Positions 1-12,300 of a stretch of DNA of 64,000 nucleotides are shown here, piece after piece; positions within the stretch are counted from its first letter, which is position 1; each line of letters begins with the position of its first letter. The DNA lies in contig JACTAT010000003.1 in the NCBI GenBank assembly GCA_014526335.1, forward strand, positions 477,431 to 541,430, given 5' to 3'. Below the pieces are notes generated by a model. It was not told the DNA's origin. It did not search any database and saw only the letters and a program-made list of their open reading frames with translations. Source of the DNA: Chrysaora quinquecirrha (lineage: Eukaryota; Cnidaria; Scyphozoa; Semaeostomeae; Pelagiidae). Both the position numbers and the translations under genes were made by a program.

Positions 1-21
1 TTTCTGGATTGAGCATTGCAG

Positions 22-303
22 CATCACAAAAAAACATTGAAACAGTTTATCCATCTGTAGCTGAGACTGCAACACAAAATGCTACTCTACAGTGTACATT
101 CCAAGCTGATCCTAATACAACGATCACATGGTATAAAGAATCAAAATTACTTACAGACCAAAGCAAATTCTACATTCAGGCAAAAGCAAACAGCTCATTT
201 TTAACAGTACTTGGTGTTACAGTGAATGACATTGGTAACTACTCTTGCAATGCAACAAATAACCAAAGTTCTGCAGTGGATCATATCTCTCTTAGCGTTA
301 AAG
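22..303 (+). CDS. Ig-domain exon 1
   Basis: Phase-1 to phase-1 exon of 282 nt after a ttgcag acceptor, ending at a gtgagc donor. It has the B-strand Cys (LQCTFQ), the C-strand Trp (ITWYKE) and the F-strand Cys ([11 protein letters not shown]). It is clearly diverged from the repeats downstream. The open frame continues upstream of 22, but the AG at 20-21 and the matching phase support this start. Confidence 0.82.
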
Positions 304-3300
304 GTGAGCAATCTATAAAAATAAAACAGAACTGTTTGTATTTATTGATGTTTGTATATATGTTCACTTATAACTCAAGAACCACTCCAGGGACCGCAAA
401 ACAAAAGGTATCTTTGTAATCTGCATTTTTCAGAGAGTGTCCTCAGTGAAAAAGTTTTTCAAAAATGTTATGAATTAATAGGATTAAATAATAGGTAGTA
501 GAATTGAAATAAAATGCGATGGGATTACGATTTCTTGAAGCCATGTTGTCATCATCAACATTATGCTTACTAGTTGTATGATTCAGGTAAACAAAAAGCC
601 AACTGATACGAGAAATGCTTAATACTATGTCAAATTAAACATGTGAATGAATTGTATCCAAGAAAAGTCTCCACTTCATTAAAGGAAAGTTGAAAAATTT
701 CAACCCGGCATCGACTGGTACCAGGGCTAGTAGTGTATATATTACTTTGTGTTTATTTTGTTAGCCCCAGAGTGTGTCAAGTAAAACCTGCTTGCATCAG
801 AATGTCTAACCTGTTATATCAATTATAAAGTTTCCAGAGATCAGACTATCTAACATTAACATAAACAGCCAGATTATGTCCATGCAAAATCATGTACAAC
901 ACAAACATATTCGGTGTATAAGGTATAGGGCTCCTCACTCTGCATTTTGGCACATTCTTCATTTGAGGCCTGCTGACTTACCCACATTGTCAAAACACAC
1001 AGAAAGTTGCATATGCAAATGAAGATTTTTCCACATTTCATGAAAATCTCCTGTTCAATACATTTGGGGATATTCTACATTACATTTGAATAAGGAAAAG
1101 ATGAATTTTATTAACTGATAAACACATCATATGTATTATTCAAGAGCAAGAATCATTCAACTGTTATAAGTGTTATAGGTATTTTGGCCTGCTGAGTTGT
1201 CAAATTTAGAATGTTTCAGTTAATAATGGTGTTTATCAAAGGTAGCAGTTAATATATCTTATTTCTTGATGATTTCTTGATGACAGGAACAGTAAATATT
1301 TCTCAGATAAGATCATTTTGCGGGCCTCTCTGTGAGTTTAGGTGCATTGAAGATTGTGCACCTCAATATGCAGAGAGGCATGCTTTTTAGGAATGGCAAT
1401 TTGCCAAAAAATGGCATTTTTCTCGCATTATTTGCATTTTTCATAAGATGATTTTGGTAGAATTTTTGACAATGGAGATTTATTTTGGAAAACTGTTTCA
1501 AAGATTTATATTTTTTCTGCAGTTTACACAAGTATTACTTTGAACCCAAGATCACAGACTGTAATTGAAGGTTACATGTCTTTAAATTTCACTTGTGATG
1601 CAAATGGTACACCATCACCAACATATGCCTGGGTAAAAATGGTTCTTTTCAACTTCAAGAAAGCAGCAAATTTGCCTTTTTCTCTGATGGCAAAGTTTTG
1701 CAGATAAAATCTGTCACTCGATATGATGCTGGAAATTTCACATGCATTGCTTCAAATGGGAAGAGTGCTGAATCATCAGCTGCTGTTCTTTCAGTTCAGT
1801 GTAAGTACTTTCATTCATCTTTCATCAAATAACTTGCCTGTGCTCCGAACTTTGCATGCAGAACATTGTACCCACTGTCATTTATCCAGATAACCTTGGA
1901 TAATCTAACTTCTCTCTGGTGATGGAGTTGTATTTTTTCAATACTTCAGTATGTCATTTCTTTAAATCAAGCAGGCCTAGTACTACTATTACTATATTAC
2001 TATCAAGTATTAGCTGTGAAGTACAAGCAGATATTTGATTCAAGAAATCAGAAAATAGTGGTTTGGTATGATCTTCTGTGCTCAGTATTCATAGTTGTAA
2101 AATACCAGCTCTTTTTAACAGTCTGGAAGGCAAGGCTTTTCTTTTTCAAATTTCTCTCAATTGACCTTACAAGTAAATGAAGTGAAAGCTAGATAGAAGT
2201 TTTCCTTCAGACAGATGACAGAATAAATTTTGAAAGCTCAAAAAAATTTAGCTTCTGCGGAGGAGCAAATTTTTAACTGTGCATAACTTTGTATCCTTAG
2301 CTCAAATGCAAGGCATGCCTCATTATATTTTGTTCCATTTTGGGCGCTCTTTCATATGATGTACTGAAATTTAAAATATCTTGACATTGATTTTTTACTG
2401 ACCTGCAACTACATACGTCATCGATCACATGACATCCGGCAATTACCAAAAATCTCCCAATTGCCAAAATATCCGCAATAGTATAGTTAAGTAATAGCAA
2501 CAATAAAATTTTCGGTTACCCAGTTTGCTAGATGGTTACAGTAATTTCCCTGTCTAAGACGTTTTAATAACCCGAAATTCTACCACTCCCTGTTAATTTT
2601 TCGCACGACCTTCTGTACCTTTAGAATACTGAAATGTCCGCAAAATCCTTCATGAATTAAGATCTTGTAGTTTATTTTATAATTTGAAAATAACATATTT
2701 CTTTTTTTAACTGCCCAGATCATCGTGGGCGAACGGTTCCGTCTTTAGCACAAATCTATTTTCAAATACTTTGCTAAATTCTTTTGAATCACCTTGTTGT
2801 GGATACTTGCAAAATCATTAAAGCATGAATGCTTCCTATTTGTGTTTTCGAAGGGTCATAGAATGTGGGCTTTTGAATAATTCCAGGATAATAGATGCTA
2901 AAGGAAATTTCATTTTTCTTGTATCTCTTTTGATTTATTGCAATAACGTTACCTTCATGTTAATTTATGATACCATGTTAAGTAATAATTAATAATAAGT
3001 GTTTCAATTTTTGAATAATTATTTAATTAATAATTTAATAATTATTATTATGGGCTGCACTGCATCCCTGATTTTCTCGCTTACTACAAATCTCATTTGT
3101 CATTCATTCTTTTATCTTTCAGTCATTTATGTCATTCATTTATTCATTTTCGTATTTTTTTTCTTTATACCTATTCATTCTTCCCATGTATTAATTAATC
3201 CATTCCCTTTTTGCATGCTGCCATGCTTACGTCTTTGATGTGTTCATTCATTCACTCATTCATACATTCATTTCTTTATTCCGTCATTTGTCCTTTCATT

Positions 3301-6300
3301 GATTCATTCTCTAGCAACTCATGCATTCATTAATTTATTAATTAATTGGCTAATTACCTAATTCATTCAATTATTCATTCTTTCATTTATTCATTAATTC
3401 TCTCTTTCACTTTACTCACTCGGTTATTCATGCGTTCATTCTTTCATTCATCCATCCATTCGTTAATTCATCCAATTATTCATCCATTCACTTAGTCATT
3501 TCACTTACTAATTCATTTATTGGTTCATTTGGTAATTGATTAATTGATAAATTCTTTACTAATTTATTTATTCATTCGTTTATTCATCAATTCATCATTT
3601 GTTCATTCATTCAATTATTCATTCATTCATGCATTTATTATTTCATTCATGCATTCAATCATTTCACTTACTCAATAATTCATTCATTTATTCATTCAGT
3701 TATTCACCTTGGTTGCATTCATTCATTTCTTTCTTTTGTTCATTCATTGATATCTTATATTTCGACATTTCTTTTGTTCATTTATTCATTCCCTCTTATA
3801 AATTCCTTGCAGTTATTCACTTATTTTTATCTCTCTTTTATTCATTATATTTTTCCACTCGTTCATTTCTTTCACTTCTCTCGTTCATTCATTTCTTTCA
3901 TTCACTCATTCATTTCTGATGTTCATTTCATCTATTTCATTTTATGAGTTTTTATTCATTCATTAATTACAGTAGTTCCTTCATTAATGTCCTTCATTAT
4001 TGGTTTTTAACTCTTTTCGTCCATTTTAATTGCCAGCATTATTGCTGTACGTTCTTTTAGAATTATGATTCTGTAGAGTAATCTGTTAAATTATCGGCTT
4101 GGAAGCAGGGTTCTGTAATCAACTAAGGATATAGATGAAAGTCAGCAAATACTTGCCAACCCAAAATTGCAAATGATCTGTTTATATTTTTCCTTTCAGA
4201 CATTGACAAACCCATGCTGAATATCACCTCCAACGAGTTAACATTGAAAGAAAAACAATCATTTTATGTGAAATGTTCATCAACATCATTACCATCAGCA
4301 AGTATTTCATGGGTCTCAGATGCAGGTGTTGTGGTATCCAATACAGATACTCTTTCATTCAATTCAATAAGTCGCAATGATGCAGGAAGGTATTTTTGCA
4401 ATGCAACGAATGCTGCTGGATCCAAGATGTCAGCTGGTCTTAATTTCACAGTTCAATGTAAGTAAATCAATACCTATTGTGAAAGGCGTTTCATTACTTT
4501 TCAATAATGCCTTGTTAAATGTATTGTTGCAATAATGTTCTTGCCGTCAATTTGCTGTTCGAAAAGCTTGAAAAAAGATGTAGTTGTGCATCTCGTGGGG
4601 TGATTAGTTCATTAATATTGTTTTTTAAAAAGGTACTTCGAAACTTTTGATGAAGTTAAAAGAGATGGTATTTGCAATATTGATATTTTTCTACATTTCA
4701 AGATATTGAGTTTTCGATGCTACAATCGCAACAACAAGCAACCCAAAATTAGTCTTTGTGCAAAGTTTCACTGTTTAAGGGCTTGTATTATTGATTGTAT
4801 CGTGAGCGTGCAAATTTCGTATTTTGATCGTGAAAAGTGACTCTGTGTGCAATTTTTCACCCCAACTTGTCCGACCCCTTTATAAATCGAAAACTTTGAG
4901 TAGTGCTCATAAAATCACGAAATCAAACAATCACGCTGCTAAATAAGAATCTAGTATCGAAAGCTCTATATCTTCAAATTTCGAAAAATTACCATAATGG
5001 CGGTCGTTTGTCGAAAAAGTGTATATAAATTGTTTAGAAATGAATGATGCTATGAAAGCATACTTTCCATTAATCGTTCTGTACAGCCTAAATTGCAACT
5101 TGAAGCATTTAAGAGCACCATCTTTCCAATGATGTCAAACATTTTCTGGATGGATTTCTACATTTATAATTTCCTTTGAATCGTACCATTGAATCTCATT
5201 CCTCAGTGCCATAACTTACCCATTTATTTGTTTTTTTTTTTCTTGTTAACTTTTCAAGTCGTTGAAAACTTTGCGGCAACGTGTAGCCTAAAAAGTAATT
5301 TGGAATGTGTAATTTCAACTTTCACAATGTTTCTGCTGTGTTATTTTATTCTCTTGAAGATGGTTAAATTAGCCAGTGGTTGTTGGGCTGCACATAAATC
5401 TTTCCCATTTGCCGTATTGCGTCCGAACAATATCTCAGGAGGTACTTTCCTATTATATTAAACACTACAGATGAACAAAAGATAAGGTACAGTGATAAAT
5501 AAAAATATTTGCTTATCTTCAGATATTGATGTGCCAACATTCAACATCAGTTCAAATCAGCTAACATTGAAAGAAAAGGAATCCTTGTATGTAAAGTGTT
5601 CATCGACATCATTACCATCGGCAAGTATTACATGGGTCTCAGATGCAGGTGTTGTGGTATCTAATACAGTTACTCTTTCATTCAATTCAATAAGTCGCAA
5701 TGATGCTGGAAGGTATTTTTGCAATGCAACGAATGCTGCTGGATCCAAGATGTCAGCTGGTCTTAATATAACTGTTCAATGTAAGTGAATGATTTGTTTA
5801 CTTGTTTTTCTTGTGTTACAACATAAATAAACAGTAGGTAGTGAAGAACAACTGCAGGAAAACAATTCTTTTTTACTTAAATCACGTATGTTTTTATGAT
5901 TTTAAGGCCCAAGGGTATTCGACCGTAACATTCCTTAACAATATAAGAGTGCCAATTTTTAAGAGAATATTCTCCTAGCAAATTCTTATTGATTATTAGT
6001 GAATTAGAAACAAAGTTTTGCTTTTGGTATTAGAGTAGCGATTCTCAGCTCTTTATGCTCGCATCATTCTTTGAACTGTAATAAGGTTTTCTACCGATAC
6101 AGCAATTACGGTGTGCTTGCATTCCAATGCCTCTTGCATCTTTGTTAATAACTTGACGACAATGTTATTTTAAAAGGTGAGGCCACCTTTGAAGAAACGA
6201 AAACTGACCATTCCTATCACATTAATGCTTTATGAAATGTTCTGACTCCCTTCGTACCAACTTTTCAAGTCATTTTAAACAAGTGGTTCAGATTATTTGT

Positions 6301-9300
6301 TACTAGACTTCTTCCGTCATAAATTACGAAACATTATATGGTATGATTGAATAGTACCCGACGACGTTTGTTTGTAAACACGCATTTAACTTAACCACAA
6401 GCTTGTAGAAGACGAGGAAATTAAAGGACACATGAGACTATATAGAAAGTGGATCTTGGGTTGAAATATAATTTTATACCCTTTGTGTTTAGACAATGGG
6501 ATGCTTATATTATAATTTTTTCTACTAAAGATATCGACGTGCCAACTTTGAACATCAGTTCAAATGAGCTTACATTGAAAGAAAAGGAATCCTTGTATGT
6601 GAAATGTTCATCGACATCATTACCATCAGCAAGTATTACATGGGTCTCAGATGCAGGTGTTGTGGTATCCAATACAGATACTCTTTCATTCAATTCAATA
6701 AGTCGCAACAATGCAGGAAGGTATTTTTGCAATGCAACGAATTCTGTTGGATCCAAGAAGTCAGCTGGTCTTACAATTACTGTTCAATGTGAGTATATCA
6801 TTACCAGTTGCGAAATGTTTTTATGAAGTTGCACATATCGATTGTGATATGCACGGCTTTAAGTTAATTCATTCATTCATTTAATGCCATTTCCATGTTG
6901 CTTGGTTAACAAGGGTTTGAAAAATGTGTTCCCCTTCTCTAAAAGTGAAAAATTGTTTTCAGCCATGCATTTTTGCTGTTGTGAGTTTGTAATAATGAAC
7001 TAAAACTAACACTGGTGTAGAAGTGTTTCCCTGTTCGCTTTCCTAATCAGGGGAAAAATCTGAGCCACCAAATTGTGTCGGATCTATTCTATGCACAATC
7101 TTCCATTTATGTAAGAGGATAGGTAGAATTCGAGAGTAATTACTCCAGAAACCAAAATTTTCTTTTTAAACGTGAAATAAGATCATCATTTCTTTCGAAA
7201 CGCTATTACTAAATTCGATAAACTGCATCAAATACAACTCTACTGCAAACAATATTTTAAGTGCGATTTGGAAAAGATCGCACTTGTTGAACTTGCCATT
7301 TTGATAAGGTCTGCTGCAAGAAAGTACTCCCGCCCCACTCTCCCTTTGAAGCTGAACTTAAAAAGGTTTCAGGTGCTATAAGCTCGAAGGTTTACTCTTC
7401 GATAAGCAATAATAATTGTTTTCCATCCCGACAAAATCAGGAAAAATTCACAAAGGCGGAATTTGCCTCCAGTCAAAATAATGTGTAAGTTTATCAAAAA
7501 ACTTGCAGCATGTTTCTTTGACATGAAAATGATTCAGAAAATTGTCCCGGATGCATCGTTTTGAGAGAACAGTTTTCCACCTCTGGTTTAGCAAAAACCA
7601 ATATTGTCTGTTTTGGGAATGCTTAGATCTTCAGTGCAAATAATTGTTTATATAGCTTGGCAATCTAACTTCCCTTCAAATGCTTATTTGATCGTTCGAG
7701 TAAAATTACTATTTGATTAAGTATTAAGCTTTTTTAATTCAGTACTGATAGATAAGAGTCAATACTGGTGAAGAAGTAATTTCACCTGTGAAAATGTTTT
7801 TCTTTTCAGATATTGACATACCAACATTGAACATCAGTTCAAATCAACAAACATTGAAAGAAAAAGAATCCTTCTACGTGAAATGTTCTTCAACATCATT
7901 ACCATCAGCAAGTATTACATGGGTATCAGATGCAGGTGTTGTTGTATCCAATACAGATACTCTTTCATTCAATTCAATAAGTCGCAATAATGCAGGAAGG
8001 TATTTTTGCAATGCTACTAATGCTGCTGGATCCAAGATGTCAGCTGGTCTTAATATAACTGTTCAATGTAAGTCAATTATTTTCTGATTGAATAAGTTTG
8101 TTCTCAATAATACGTTTTTATAGTATTATTCCTCATAATGCTATTTAACAACTTAAACGTTGATCAGTTTCTTTTGGAATTTATTAGATATACTTGTACC
8201 TGAAACTATCAACGGGTTGTATTCAGAGTTTTCTCAAGCAAGATTTTTCTGGGGTGATAAACAGCGTTTGCAAAGAATAGCCTACTTCTTTCGATTTCTA
8301 GTGTTGTGTCAATATACTTTTTTCGAGTTTTAGCCTATATGTCTTTGCCAGCCCTTTGTCTTAGCGTCGTCTTGTTTGGCGAGTTAGTTTCTGTAGCTTC
8401 ATCTTTGGTATGATGATACGTTTTATAAAACGTTTGTATTGGAGAATTGTGTCGATTGGTGAAGGTGAAATTGTGTTTGAACACCAATCGCTAGGATCTC
8501 AGTAGTAGATAAACTAATCGAGACCTCGACCGTTGCTATGACGCTACCGTGGCTAGGCTCGAACCCTGACTACACTGTGCTCCTGACACAATGGATCAGC
8601 TTGATAACACCACGACGCCACAGCAACTTCAACACTGTTTGATAGCTGCTGCGCATGTAGCAAGCTCTTTCATGCACTTTCTGTAATTTTCTTATCATAC
8701 ACCTTGGTTTAATACATTTTTTGGGGAAGGCATTCGTGAAGCGGCAACACATACTGCAATTCTTTTGTTGAAAAAGGTTATATAAGAGAGAGCGAGGTAT
8801 TGTCTTGAACCTGTGCAAATATTGGATGCAATATGATATTTATTTTTATACGCTTTGTTTGATGGTTTCTAACTCTAAGTAGTTTCTTTACTTGGTATTG
8901 GTACACGTCTGCGAAGGGTGTATCACTACAAAAATCCTCGTGCACCCTGCCGAAAATCCGCAAAAATCCACTTGAATCCGTTCAGAAATCCAGAGATCCA
9001 AACAAATCTATACAAAAATCCGAGAATCCTATCAGATCTGGAAAAGGCCAATAAATCCCGATCAAAGAAATGCACCAAAATGCACCACTTCTTGTACCTC
9101 GGAAATCAATCTAAAACTCCCTCAAACACCCTGTGGCACATTTCCATAACTGTGACATCATCGAGTGAATGTATGAGGAAAATTTTGTCGGGAAAGAAAT
9201 CTACGCCTGAAACTGTCTTTAGTGACAGGAAAAGCGTGTTGAACTAGCACTTGGAGACAATCACAACAGTCAAACAAGGCGTTATTGTGAAGCTAAGCCA

Positions 9301-12300
9301 TTTCTGTAAGATTTGAAAGTATGGAAAAGTCCGTGCAAAAGTACAAGAGATCCGAAAAGTCAGCTAAAAATCTGAAAAGATCCACAAGTCCGGACCATAA
9401 TTCGAAGGATTTTTCAATCCGAAATATCCTCGTACGCCTTTTAGTGGAATGATACACCCCTCGTTTCAGTCAAGAATTAAACAGTCAGGCTAGAACCGGT
9501 GCAACTTAAAGTGTAAAAATTTTTTCTTTAGATATTGACATGCCAACCTTGAACATCAGTTCAAATCAACAAATATTGAAAGAAAAGGAATCCTTGTATG
9601 TGAAATGTTCATCGACATCATTACCATCAGCAAGTATTACATGGGTATCAGATGCAGGTGTTGTGGTATCTAATACAGATACTCTTTCATTCAATTCAAT
9701 AAGTCGCAATGATGCAGGAAGATATTTTTGCAATGCCACAAATGCTGCGGGATCCAAGAAGTCAGCTGGTCTTGATATCGCTGTTCATTGTAAGTCATTC
9801 ATCATCAGATTCAATAAGTTTAGTCTCGGTAATGCTTTAGTCTCGGCAGGTTAAGTCTATTAGCACTTTTCTGTATTAAACGTGTTTATAAAACTTAGTG
9901 TGAGTGAATTTGGCATTTTCTAGTGTTAAAGTATTCTTGAAACAAAAGAATATGTTCTTAGCTATTTTTCATGCTGGCATTTTTGTCAGATAATTTATTC
10001 GTTAATACATTTCCCTTGAGTGAAATTCAATAAACAATGTTAATTTAAATTCGATAACTCTGAATACCCTTTTTCACCCTTTCCTTGATGTAGCAGCTTT
10101 TGACAGAGTCCGACATGGTTACGCATTTTTTCATATGGTTGGATATAGGTTGATAAGCATCGCACTTTGCAAAGATCTGCTAATTCAAGAGTTTCAGGCA
10201 TGTTAAAATTTCTTTTCATCTTCAGATATTGACATACCAACATTCAACATCAGTTCAAATCAGCAAATATTGAAAGAAAAACAATCATTTTATGTGAAAT
10301 GTTCATCAACATCATTACCATCAGCAAGTATTACATGGGTCTCAGATGCAGGTGTTGTGGTATCCAATACAGATACTCTTTCATTCATTTCAATAAGTCG
10401 CAATGATGCAGGAAGGTATTTTTGCAATGCAACGAATGCTGCTGGATCCAAGATATCAGCTGGTCTTAATATAACCGTTCAATGTAAGTCAATCATTATC
10501 AAGAGCTTCCTTAATAAGCAACGCCCTTTTGCGAAGAATTGCCTAACGAATTATTAGTTTCAGCATGTTAAAAGTTGTTTTTATCTTCAGATATTGACAT
10601 ACCAACCTTGAACATCAGTTCAAATCAGTTAACATTGAAAGAAAAGGAATCCTTGTATGTGAAATGTTCATCGACATCATTACCATCAGCAAGTATTACA
10701 TGGGTATCAGATGCAGGTGTTGTTGTATCCAATACAGATACTCTTTCATTCAATTCAATAAGTCGCAATAATGCAGGAAGGTATTTTTGCAATGCAACGA
10801 ATGCTGCTGGATCCAAGATATCAGCTGGTCTTAATATAACCGTTCAATGTAAGTACTTGATTTCTATGTACATGCTCGCAGCTTATTTCCTTTCTTCTGA
10901 TTATTCGATGGTGCACTTTGATGCTTGGAATAAAGTGTATAGATTACATATCTAATTTACACACCTTTTATAAGAATACAGTCTAAAAGAATATCGAGTC
11001 TCAAAATCATTGAAATTTAATAATTATTTAAGAATAATGCCAGCCTCAAGCTTCATCAAGACAGTTTGGTTTTTTTTCTGTGTTTTTCACAAGGCACATA
11101 ATGTGATTGTCGCGCTGTAGCCAATATGTTCTACAATAAACATCGGAATACATTGGTTTATTGAGATTGACAGAGATGAAATAGTACTTCTAACAGTAAG
11201 TTAGGTTTTTTCTATCATAAAACGGCAAACGGCAAAGATTTCATTTATTAATAACATTGTAAATTAAGAATATTTTAAGAATAATATTAGGCTCAAAATC
11301 GAAAATTCTTAAGAATAATAGAGGCTCGGCGAAAATTTAGGTATCTTTATAAAAAAGTGCGTAATATACCTGAGCAAGTTCACACGCTGTTCTTTTTGAC
11401 GCTTCAGTTAGAGATAATTCTAGCTTTTCAGCTCGCCCGCTTGTCTGGTCATTCCATTTTTTTTTTGATTTTCTGAATGATAAAGCTTGATGTATTGGAT
11501 TGACACAGTGCTTTTTCACCATGGTACATATTTCATGGTATGCTTACGATGGGTAACTAAGTTTTGGAAAAGAGCTGAATAACTATAGAATATTGAAGCT
11601 TAGTCGTCAGAGGTTTCAAGAAGCACACGGTGCTGTGAAACCATCGGAAATAAGCTTGTATTTATTGATGTTAGGAAAAGTGCTAAATTAAATGAAACCC
11701 AAAGATGGTAAAAAGATCTGTTTGTTGCTTTTGAGTAGGAGCTACTGATCAGCAAAACAACCGTAGAATCCTCTATGAATTGAGACTTGTTCAAACTCAA
11801 ACAAAAGTTGGCTAAAACATCAGCTTACAGATGCAATCTGTGCTTCTTTTCCTACACTTGAATTTTATTGAAAATTTCAATGGGATGTTTATAGTTTGGA
11901 CCTTTGATTAGCTACAAGTTTTGCAGGAGCCCTGCCAAGTGTTTTGACTATATATAAGAACGAAATCAACTTCAAGAGGAGATTTCACACACTTGTTATT
12001 ATGTTCAACTTTATATCTTACCAGAAGCGTCCACTTGTCACTATTGAAAGCACTTAATCGTTGTTGTATGCACGCAGAAAGAAATCTATTGCACCATGAA
12101 ATTGTTCTTATTATTCTGTTCTGTTTTTATGTGAATGGGAAGTCAGCATTACATTTTAAAAACGTGGTGATCGGAGAAAAGTTTACCTGACATAAATCTA
12201 GTAAATGCATGGCAGTAAATTCGTCTTTTCGTCTCATGTTCTTGCTTTATTCTTACGTTTGTTTGTTTCCATGAAACTTTTATTCTTCTTGTTCAATTTT

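Noticed and set aside
3599..3947. Overlapping plus-strand open frames rich in Ser, Phe and His
   Set aside because: They are translations of the ATTC satellite, with no domain.
4264..10816. Repeated minus-strand open frames (61-83 codons) across Ig exons 3-9, all reading a similar protein
   Set aside because: They lie opposite the Ig exons, repeat only because the exons repeat, and have no splice or start context of their own. The plus-strand frames have the Ig core and fitting splice sites.
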